DNA from: CAVYPR01 sp052145775
GTDB lineage: Bacteria; Actinomycetota; Acidimicrobiia; Acidimicrobiales; RAAP-2
Assembly (NCBI GenBank): GCA_052145775.1
Contig: JBKQNY010000086.1
Location: forward strand, 1 to 8,149
Length of the DNA stretch: 8,149 nucleotides
Direction: 5' to 3'
Positions 1-4,716 of the stretch are shown here, one piece after another. Each line of letters starts with the position of its first letter. Within the stretch, counting starts at the first letter, position 1. A program made the translations under genes and the position numbers. Under the pieces are notes generated by a model that was not told where the DNA came from, made no database searches, and saw only the letters and a list, made by a program, of their open reading frames with translations.

Positions 1-498
1 CTCACCCTCCAGGGGGAGCACGACGACGTGGCCGCCCGCGACGCCTGCGCCAACCTGGCCGGGGCCACAATCCTGCTCGGCATCTACTTCGACGCCGGCA
101 CATCGACGACAAACGCCGGCAGCATCACCGCCTACGACGCCGACCGGACCTTCTCGGCCGAGAGCGAGAAGCTGGCCGACCTCCTCCAGAACGACGTCCT
201 GGTCAAGTTGAACGCCCAGGGTTGGCAGATCCCCAACGACGGGGTGGTCACAGACGCCACACTCGGCGGGCCGCCGCCGACAACAACAGCCGCCTCCTAC
301 CACCACCTCCTGCTGCTCGGTCCGGCGGCGCCGGGGTGGGCCCCGGACCCGAGCCAGATGCCCGGCGCCCTCATCGAGCCCCTCTTTCTCACCGACCCCT
401 TCGAGGCCTCGATCGCCGCCTCCCACGGCGGCCAGCAGGCCATCGCCCAGGGCATGGCCCAGGCGGCGGAGGAGTACCTCGGGTCGCTGCGGTCCTGA
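1..498 (+). CDS. N-acetylmuramoyl-L-alanine amidase-like protein (Amidase_3 type), 3' part only
   Basis: The frame is open from base 1 to TGA 496-498, giving 165 residues of the C-terminal part; the start lies upstream of the window, so GTG at 28 is not taken as the start. The pattern fits the zinc amidases that cut the bond between N-acetylmuramic acid and the peptide stem in peptidoglycan. Visible are an 'R.ACANLAGA' segment (about residues 13-22), a strand at the position of the family's S-I-H-x-N motif that reads GIYFDAG (27-33), a 'PGALIEPLFLTDPFEA' segment (121-136) with the likely catalytic Glu126, and a final helix with 'QQAIAQGMAQAAEEYL'. The zinc-ligand His of S-I-H appears to be Tyr29, which is unusual and could mean altered metal binding or no activity. 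The protein would be expected to act at the cell envelope, but any signal peptide is outside the window. The family call is fairly secure; activity is uncertain. Confidence 0.72.
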   Translation, partial: LTLQGEHDDVAARDACANLAGATILLGIYFDAGTSTTNAGSITAYDADRTFSAESEKLADLLQNDVLVKLNAQGWQIPNDGVVTDATLGGPPPTTTAASYHHLLLLGPAAPGWAPDPSQMPGALIEPLFLTDPFEASIAASHGGQQAIAQGMAQAAEEYLGSLRS

Positions 499-500
499 CC

Positions 501-512
501 CCCGGGCCCGGG
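501..512. terminator. Perfect GC palindrome between convergent genes, possible bidirectional terminator
   Basis: CCCGGGCCCGGG is a perfect 12-bp palindrome. It fills almost all of the 15-bp gap between the stop of the amidase-like gene and the stop of the convergent small gene. It could form a short hairpin in both transcripts. There is no T tract, so intrinsic termination is doubtful, and in DNA this GC-rich the palindrome may be chance. Confidence 0.25.
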
Positions 513-513
513 A

Positions 514-690
514 CTACCAGGCGGTGGGCTCGAGCAGGGCGGGGCAGTCCTCGGCCGGGGGGGCGTCGTGGGACTCGAGCCCCTGGTCACGCACGAGCGA
601 GGTGGGTCTCCCGTTCGAGAACCAGCGGTCCTGATGGTGCTCGAACGGGTCGTGGTACCAGCCCTCGGCCGGCAGGCGGTGTCGGTCCAT
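514..690 (-). CDS. Small GWYxDPF protein (58 aa), DUF2510-like, function unknown
   Basis: ATG 690-688 to TAG 516-514 encodes 58 residues. The sequence is rich in Trp, His, Asp and Pro. It contains GWYHDPFEHHQDRWFSNG (residues 10-27), then a PTSLVRD.G segment and a Pro/Asp-rich tail ending in PTAW. The GWYxDPF...RWxxxG pattern is the hallmark of short actinobacterial proteins and domains of the DUF2510 kind; here it stands alone, with no membrane segment. The start is supported by a good promoter whose predicted transcription start falls on or next to the ATG, so the message is probably leaderless; there is no Shine-Dalgarno sequence. The gene converges on the amidase-like gene with a 15-bp gap and diverges from the DUF1918 gene. 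Family resemblance is by eye and the function is unknown. A longer reading frame on the same strand (710-297) is in another frame and is a shadow. Confidence 0.75.
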   Translation of the reverse strand: MDRHRLPAEGWYHDPFEHHQDRWFSNGRPTSLVRDQGLESHDAPPAEDCPALLEPTAW

Positions 691-692
691 CG

Positions 693-715
693 GGTGATTT
701 TACCCGTCAATCACC
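693..715. promoter_or_regulatory. Inverted repeat over the -10/spacer region, candidate operator
   Basis: GGTGATT (693-699) and AATCACC (709-715) are perfect 7-bp inverted arms around a 9-base centre. The repeat covers the -10 box and part of the spacer of the minus-strand promoter, where a bound dimeric repressor would block transcription. It could instead be a chance symmetry; no regulator gene lies in the window. Confidence 0.3.
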
Positions 716-725
716 GTCTTGTCAT
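697..725 (-). promoter_or_regulatory. Sigma-70-like promoter for the small GWYxDPF gene, leaderless
   Basis: On the minus strand, ATGACA (725-720; 5 of 6 to TTGACA) is followed by exactly 17 bases and TAAAAT (702-697; 5 of 6 to TATAAT). Counting 6-7 bases past the -10 box places transcription start at about 690-691, which is the A of the ATG or one base before it. This is one of the few A/T-rich patches in the window, which adds weight. No -10 box of similar quality was seen for the divergent gene. Confidence 0.6.
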
Positions 726-751
726 CTCCCGTTCACCTTTGGGTCATCTCC
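721..751. repeat. Direct repeat GTCATCTCC, two copies 22 bp apart
   Basis: GTCATCTCC occurs at 721-729 and again at 743-751, with starts 22 bp apart, about two helical turns. The first copy overlaps the -35 box of the minus-strand promoter. This spacing would put both copies on one face of the helix, as for a regulator that binds in tandem, but no known box is recognised. Confidence 0.3.
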
Positions 752-851
752 GGTGGGGCGGCCGGGTGCCGGCGGCGGGACCTTCGGCCCTGGTCCCGGC
801 GGAGAGCCGGACCGATCATGGGAGGTGGGCGACGGCAGGAAGGGAGGAGCC

Positions 852-1067
852 ATGCATGCGAACGTCGGGGACCGGATCGTGATCAAGGGCCACCGCGTGG
901 GCGAGGCCGAACGGGACTGCGAGGTGGTCGGCGTCGAGCACGCCGACGGCTCGCCTCCGTACATGGTGCGCTGGGAGGACAGCGAGCACGAGACGCTCTT
1001 CTTCCCCGGGCCCGACGCACGGGTCGAGCACCTCGAGCACAAGCGGAGCGCCAAGACCAGGCGTTGA
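852..1067 (+). CDS. DUF1918 domain-containing protein (71 aa)
   Basis: ATG 852 to TGA 1065-1067 encodes 71 residues. The purine-rich GGGAGGAG at 843-850 sits just upstream as ribosome binding site, which decides this start. The protein begins MHANVGDRIVIKGHRVGEAERDCEVV and continues with GVEHADGSPPYMVRWEDSEHETLFFPGPDARV. That is the standard layout of DUF1918, a small beta-rich actinobacterial domain: 'GD.i...G..vg...R.gei..v...dG.ppy.VRW.D.g.e.l..PG.da.v'. The tail (residues 62-71) is basic (HKRSAKTRR), which could suggest nucleic-acid contact, but the family has no established function that I can name. There are no membrane segments or signal peptide, so it is probably cytosolic. It is a single gene, divergent from the small GWYxDPF gene and convergent with the crotonase gene, from which it is separated by 58 bp with no clear terminator hairpin. 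Confidence 0.88.
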   Translation: MHANVGDRIVIKGHRVGEAERDCEVVGVEHADGSPPYMVRWEDSEHETLFFPGPDARVEHLEHKRSAKTRR

Positions 1068-1125
1068 GCGCGCCCGTCACACCACGGGACGAGCCCACGC
1101 CGAGGGCCCCCGTCTGCGTCCTTGG

Positions 1126-1944
1126 CTAGATCCTCCCGGTCGGGCGGATCTCCTCGGGGATCCACGCGGGCGCCCGGCGCTCGCTGAAGGCCGCCCAGCC
1201 CTCCTGGCGCTCGGGGCCGGCGAGGCTCTCCTCCATGGCGGCGCGGTCGAAGTCGCCGTAGTAGGCGTCGAGCGAGCGCTTGACCGCGGCCCGGGCCGAC
1301 GGCGCCGCGTAGCAGCACTCGGTCAGGGCCTCGGTGGCCGCCTCGAGCAGGGCGTCGTGCGGCGAGCAGCGCGCCACCAGTCCCCAGTCGAGCGCCTCGG
1401 CGGCGTCGAGCCGCCGGCCGGTGAGCAGCATGTCTCGGGCCCGGGCCGGCCCGACCTGCCGGGGCAGGATCTGGGCGTAGTAGGTGTCGGCGATGCCGCG
1501 CAGCAGCTCGGGGGCGCGGAAGGTGGCCCGCTCGCTCGCCACCGCCACGTCGGCCAGGAGGGTGACCATGAGCCCTCCCCCCTGGCAGAGCCCGTTGACC
1601 GCCACCACCACCGGCTTGTCTGACCGGCGGACGGCGTCGAACGGCAGGAGGTCCATCCCCAGCTCTCCCAGCCCCGGCCAGCCGTCGTCGACCTCGTTGC
1701 CCAGGTCGCCGCCGGTGATGAAGGTCTCCCCGTCGGCCGACAGCAGCAGGCCGGCCAGCTCGGAGCTGCGGTTCACGTGCTCCACGGCGTGTCGGATGCC
1801 GAAGTACATGGCCGGGGTGAGCGTGTTCTTGTAGCGGGGGCGGTCCACCACCAGGTGGGCGAAAGGGGGATGGCGTTCGAGGCGCAGGTGCGGGGTGCCG
1901 CACCAGTCCCCCGACGGCGGCTCACCGCGTCGATCGTCGGCCAC
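1126..1944 (-). CDS. Enoyl-CoA hydratase/isomerase (crotonase) family protein
   Basis: GTG 1944-1942 to TAG 1128-1126 encodes 272 residues, a normal crotonase length. GGAGGGAGG lies just upstream of the GTG and supports that start. Crotonases bind acyl-CoA thioesters and stabilise an enolate through two backbone amides; visible here are the first oxyanion-hole segment ETFITGGDLG (73-82), the second, AVNGLCQGGG (115-124), and the downstream ATFRAPELLRG (140-150). Aligned with rat mitochondrial enoyl-CoA hydratase, the glutamate known as Glu164 is kept (Glu146) but Glu144 is Met126, so ordinary two-glutamate hydration is unlikely. An isomerase, a one-glutamate hydratase, a lyase or a hydrolase are all open. 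The 150-156 segment GIADTYY replaces the usual glycine-rich stretch. The gene diverges from the amidohydrolase-P450 cluster and may share its pathway. The TnpB element lies 57 bp upstream of the start, close to where its promoter should be. Confidence 0.85.
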   Translation of the reverse strand: MADDRRGEPPSGDWCGTPHLRLERHPPFAHLVVDRPRYKNTLTPAMYFGIRHAVEHVNRSSELAGLLLSADGETFITGGDLGNEVDDGWPGLGELGMDLLPFDAVRRSDKPVVVAVNGLCQGGGLMVTLLADVAVASERATFRAPELLRGIADTYYAQILPRQVGPARARDMLLTGRRLDAAEALDWGLVARCSPHDALLEAATEALTECCYAAPSARAAVKRSLDAYYGDFDRAAMEESLAGPERQEGWAAFSERRAPAWIPEEIRPTGRI

Positions 1945-1988
1945 GGGACCTCCCTCCGGGCGGTTGCGGGCGTCGGCGTCGGCCCGCC

Positions 1989-2001
1989 CGGCCGCAGCGT
2001 A
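1989..2001. repeat. Left flank of the insertion: target arm CGGCCGC plus direct repeat AGCGTA
   Basis: AGCGTA (1996-2001) abuts the left end of the element and is repeated exactly at 3296-3301 after the right end, as expected for a 6-bp target-site duplication. Just outside it, CGGCCGC (1989-1995) is the inverted partner of GCGGCCG at 3302-3308. The empty site would therefore be a small palindrome with AGCGTA at its centre. Confidence 0.6.
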
Positions 2002-2018
2002 GGGTAGTGGGTCAGTTT
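2002..2018. repeat. Left terminal inverted repeat of the TnpB element
   Basis: GGGTAGTGGGTCAGTTT is the perfect reverse complement of 3279-3295. Its last six bases also form the left arm of a subterminal hairpin reaching to 2039. Confidence 0.8.
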
Positions 2019-2039
2019 GGCGCCGGCGCGCCGGAACTG
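2013..2039 (+). repeat. Subterminal hairpin at the left end
   Basis: CAGTT (2013-2017) pairs with AACTG (2035-2039). After a small internal loop, GGCGC (2019-2023) pairs with GCGCC (2028-2032) around the tetraloop CGGC. The inner part overlaps a 12-bp perfect palindrome, CCGGCGCGCCGG (2023-2034). Subterminal hairpins of this kind are what single-strand (Y1) transposases recognise in the IS200/IS605 family, so this speaks for that ancestry. Confidence 0.45.
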
Positions 2040-2077
2040 GCGCAATGGCTGTTACACCCCGTTTCTACCCTGCCCCG

Positions 2078-3285
2078 ATGGCCAGGTGCCGCACCTACCG
2101 CTACCTCCTCCAGCCCACCGCCCGACAGCGGGTGTCCTTGGAGAGCCTCCTTCGCTCCCAGTGCGAGCTGTACAACGCGGCCCTCGAAGAGCGACGCGGT
2201 GCCTGGCGCTGGGAGCACCGGTCTGTCTCCTACTTCGACCAAACCAAGACCTTGAGCGCCCTGCGTGGGATTCGCCCCGAGACACTCGGCTCGGATCCTC
2301 TGGCCTTCGGGGTCACGGTGTGCCGGGGGACCTTGAAACGGCTCGACCTCGCCTTTCGTGCCTTCCACCGCCGCTGTTCGCGTGGCGAGACCCCCGGGTA
2401 CCCGCGATTTCGGTCCTCACACCGCTGCGACTCGGTGCAGTACGAGGACCGCAGCGGCTGGCGCCTCAAGCCTGACACCAGGAGGCTGGCACTCCTCGGG
2501 ATCGGCCACATCCGCTGCAACCTGCACCGTCCCTGGAAAGGGACCCCCAAGGCCATCACCGTGGCCCGGCAGGGACGCCGCTGGTGGGTGAGCGTGCGCT
2601 GTGTGGACGTACCCCAGGAGATCCTCCCCGAGACCGGCCGCCAGGTGGGGATCGACCTCGGGGTCTGTGCCCTGGTGGCCACCAGTGACGGTGGCCTCGT
2701 CACCGAGGGCCGAAAGGGACGACACGCGGCAGCGCGCCTCGCCCGGGTGCAGGCCGAACTCGCTCGGAAGTAGCGGGACTCAGCCCGGCGTCGACGGGCC
2801 GTGGAAGCGGTGGCCAGCGCCCACCGCAAGGTGGCCAACCAGCGCCGGGACCTGGCCCACAAGGTCTCCCGGCAGCTGGTGAACGACTACGACCTGATCG
2901 CCTGTGAGAATCTCAGGATCTCCTCGATGGTGAGAAGACCCAAACCGAGAAAGGACGCTGACACCGACGGCTATCTGCCCAACGGGGCAGGCGCCAAGGC
3001 GGGGCTCAACCGCTCCATCCACGACGCCGGGTGGGGGATGATCGTCAGCATGCTCGACTACAAAGCGGAAGAGGCTGGTAGACAGCTCGTGCAGGTCGAT
3101 CCCGCCACAGTTCACAGCGCTGTGCCCAGTGCGGGCACAGCGAGGCGGACAACCGGCGCACCCAGGCCAGCTTTCACTGTCGTTCCTGCGGGCACCGTGC
3201 CCACGCGGACGTGAACGCGGCCAAGAACATCCTTTGGGCCGGTAGGGCCCTACAGGCTTCGGCCTGTGCAGGGTCGGGAAACTGA
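2078..3285 (+). pseudogene. tnpB: TnpB (IS200/IS605 OrfB-type RNA-guided nuclease), broken by a stop codon and a 1-bp deletion
   Basis: Reading from ATG 2078 gives a typical TnpB start (MARCRTYRYLLQPTARQ). An in-frame ATG at 2045 also exists but adds an 11-residue leader unlike the family. The frame runs to TAG 2771-2773 (codon 232), continues unchanged after it, and then shifts by one base near 3101-3104, where the CCC run probably lost one C. With both repaired the product is about 402 residues, normal for TnpB. All three RuvC acidic residues are still encoded: Asp193 in GIDLGV, Glu277 in ACENLRISS, and Asp378 in HADVNAAKN. The zinc ribbon is complete (RCAQCGH at 3118-3138; HCRSCGH at 3175-3195). 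TnpB cleaves DNA using a guide RNA made from the element's right end and helps retain the element. The stop codon TGA 3283-3285 lies inside the right inverted repeat. As it stands no intact nuclease can be made. Confidence 0.9.
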
Positions 3286-3295
3286 CCCACTACCC
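3242..3295 (+). ncRNA. Candidate TnpB guide RNA (omega RNA / reRNA) scaffold, 3' part
   Basis: In TnpB systems the guide RNA is transcribed from the end of tnpB through the right end of the element, and the guide is the flanking DNA just beyond it. The expected structure is visible here. GTAGGGCCCTAC (3242-3253) is a perfect palindrome. ACAGGC-TTCG-GCCTGT (3252-3267) is a perfect 6-bp stem capped by a stable C(UUCG)G tetraloop. GGGTC (3271-3275) pairs with GACCC (3284-3288). The palindrome and the UUCG hairpin share two bases, so they are alternatives or partly exclusive. The guide would start at about 3296. The 5' end of the RNA cannot be set from the sequence. Confidence 0.45.
3279..3295. 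repeat. Right terminal inverted repeat of the TnpB element
   Basis: AAACTGACCCACTACCC is the perfect reverse complement of 2002-2018 and contains the tnpB stop codon. Confidence 0.8.
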
Positions 3296-3308
3296 AGCGT
3301 AGCGGCCG
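3296..3308. repeat. Right flank of the insertion: direct repeat AGCGTA plus target arm GCGGCCG
   Basis: AGCGTA (3296-3301) is the second copy of the repeat at 1996-2001. GCGGCCG (3302-3308) is the inverted partner of 1989-1995. If the guide-RNA reading is right, these bases are also the first part of the guide. Confidence 0.6.
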
Positions 3309-3419
3309 TTGCTGGCCCAGAGCGGGCCTGGGGACCCGAAAACGCGCGTGGTAGCTTTCGCGTGAGGGACCCGCGCCCGGAGCGGGCGGGAACCCGCGAC
3401 CGACATCGAGGGGGTGGTT
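3309..3419 (+). promoter_or_regulatory. Upstream region of the amidohydrolase cluster, with short repeats
   Basis: This stretch should hold the cluster promoter, but no convincing -35/-10 pair is visible; TAGCTT (3352-3357) is a possible -10 with no clear -35. GGGACCCG occurs twice (3331-3338 and 3366-3373, 35 bp apart). Two short inverted repeats follow: CGCCCG/CGGGCG (3374-3379, 3383-3388) and GCGGG/CCCGC (3386-3390, 3393-3397). They may be regulator sites or GC-rich chance. GAGGGG (3409-3414) is the likely ribosome binding site for ATG 3420. Confidence 0.3.
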
Positions 3420-4694
3420 ATGGACGCCGATGACCTGATCCTGGTCAGCGTCGACGACCACGTGGTCGAACCCCCCAACGTCTTCGAGGGCCGGCTCCCG
3501 GCCATGTACGTCGACCTGGCGCCCAAGTTCATCACCCGGGCCGACGGGACCAGCGCCTGGCTCTACGAGGGCGCCGAGCTGGGCAACATCGCCCTCAACT
3601 CGGTCGCCGGGCGCCCCCCCGACGAGTACGGCATGGAGCCCACCTCCTTCGACGAGATCCGGCCCGGCTGCTGGGACATCGCCGAGCGGGTGGCCGACAT
3701 GGACGCCAACGGGCTCCTGGGGTCACTGTGCTTCCCCTCCTTCCCCCAGTTCTGCGGCCAGCTGTTCGCCCGCACGGAGGACAAGGACGTGGCCCTGGCC
3801 ATGGTGCGGGCCTACAACGACTGGCACATCGACGAGTGGTGCGGGACCTACCCGGGCCGCTTCATCCCGTGCTCGCTGCCGGCGATCTGGGACCCCGAGG
3901 TCCTCGCCGCCGAGGTCCGCCGCACGGCGAAGAAGGGCGCCCACGCCGTCACCTTCTCGGAGAACCCCTCCAAGCTCGGCTGGCCCAGCGTCCACTCCGA
4001 CCACTGGGACCCGTTCTGGAAGGCCTGCTGCGACGAGCAGGTGACGGTGTGCATGCACATCGGCTCCTCCTCCGAGCTGGTGGTCACCTCGCCCGACGCC
4101 CCGATCGACGTGCTCATCACGCTCACCCCGATGAACATCGTGAAGGCGGCGGCCGACCTGGTCTGGTCGCCGGTCCTGCGCAAGTTCGCCGACCTCAAGA
4201 TCGCCCTGTCCGAGGGGGGCATCGGCTGGATCCCGTACTTCTTGGAGCGGATCGACTACAACTACCAGAAGCACCACTACTGGACCGGCCAGGACTTCGG
4301 CTCGAAGCTTCCCAGCGAGGTGTTCAACGAGCACATCATCACCTGCTTCATCGACGACGCCTTCGGCGTGGCCAGCCGGGAGTTCTTGGACATGGACAAC
4401 GTGACCTGGGAGTGCGACTACCCGCACTCGGACACCACGTGGCCCAACGCCCCCGAGCAGCTGTGGAAGTACATCGGCGACCTCCCCCGAGCCGACATCG
4501 ACCGCATCACCCACCGAAACGCCATGCGCCACTTCAGCTACGACCCCTTCTCGGTCATCCCCCGGGAGCAGGCCACGGCGGGTGCGCTGCGGGCCCGGGT
4601 AGCCGGACGTGACGTCTCGATACGATCGACCCGAAAGGGCCCGACGGCGCCGCACGCCACCCTGGCGGCCGACCTCGGCACCCTGACCAGCTAG
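3420..4694 (+). CDS. Amidohydrolase family protein (Amidohydro_2, COG2159-like)
   Basis: ATG 3420 to TAG 4692-4694 encodes 424 residues. The frame also has GTG at 3414, but that codon overlaps the GAGGGG ribosome binding site at 3409-3414, so ATG is preferred. The family comprises metal-dependent TIM-barrel hydrolases and decarboxylases related to ACMSD. Candidate metal or catalytic residues are visible: Asp12 and His14 in SVDDHVVEPP at the first strand, His213 in VCMHIGSS, Glu265 in LSEGGIGWIPYFLERID, and Asp333 in WECDYPHSDTTWPN. A C-terminal ITHRNAMRHF motif (363-372) closes the domain, and residues 385-424 form a poorly structured, probably non-conserved tail. There is no signal peptide. 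It is the first gene of the plus-strand cluster, with the P450 22 bp downstream, so it probably hydrolyses or decarboxylates an intermediate of the same pathway. Family is secure; substrate unknown. Confidence 0.87.
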   Translation: MDADDLILVSVDDHVVEPPNVFEGRLPAMYVDLAPKFITRADGTSAWLYEGAELGNIALNSVAGRPPDEYGMEPTSFDEIRPGCWDIAERVADMDANGLLGSLCFPSFPQFCGQLFARTEDKDVALAMVRAYNDWHIDEWCGTYPGRFIPCSLPAIWDPEVLAAEVRRTAKKGAHAVTFSENPSKLGWPSVHSDHWDPFWKACCDEQVTVCMHIGSSSELVVTSPDAPIDVLITLTPMNIVKAAADLVWSPVLRKFADLKIALSEGGIGWIPYFLERIDYNYQKHHYWTGQDFGSKLPSEVFNEHIITCFIDDAFGVASREFLDMDNVTWECDYPHSDTTWPNAPEQLWKYIGDLPRADIDRITHRNAMRHFSYDPFSVIPREQATAGALRARVAGRDVSIRSTRKGPTAPHATLAADLGTLTS

Positions 4695-4716
4695 CCACCG
4701 ACAGGAGCACCCATCA

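Larger units (their letters stand above)
2002..3295 (+). mobile_element. TnpB-only insertion element (1.29 kb) with 17-bp perfect inverted ends
   Basis: The ends are GGGTAGTGGGTCAGTTT (2002-2018) and its exact reverse complement (3279-3295), flanked by the 6-bp direct repeat AGCGTA on both sides. The only gene inside is a decayed tnpB; no Y1 tyrosine or serine transposase (TnpA) is present, so it resembles the IS1341-type, TnpB-only members of the IS200/IS605 or IS607 groups. Hairpin-forming sequence lies just inside both ends (2013-2039 and 3252-3288). The groups named normally lack terminal inverted repeats and do not duplicate the target, so either the element is mobilised by another enzyme or the flanking repeat is coincidental. 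It sits between the divergent crotonase and amidohydrolase genes. Boundaries are well supported by the paired repeats; family assignment is less sure. Confidence 0.75.

Noticed and set aside
297..710. Minus-strand open frame of 137 codons across the amidase end and the small gene
   Set aside because: It overlaps the end of the amidase-like gene and has a Pro/Arg/Thr-rich shadow composition. The 58-residue frame at 690-514 on the same strand has the GWYxDPF motif and a promoter.
222..1067. DUF1918 gene extended upstream to 222 as a 281-residue protein
   Set aside because: The added sequence is Arg/Pro/Gly-rich shadow across the amidase gene. The ribosome binding site at 843-850 and family length fix the start at 852.
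1068..1125. Terminator between the convergent DUF1918 and crotonase genes
   Set aside because: No hairpin of useful length with a T tract is visible in these 58 bases.
722..1903. Minus-strand open frame of 393 codons overlapping the crotonase and DUF1918 genes
   Set aside because: It is an out-of-frame reading of the crotonase region with an Arg/Pro/Gly-rich product and no domain.
2771..2773. TAG in tnpB read through or recoded as an amino acid
   Set aside because: There is no sign of a recoded genetic code: TAG ends the crotonase, amidohydrolase, P450 and thiolase-fold genes here. A second frameshift lesion makes simple decay the better explanation.
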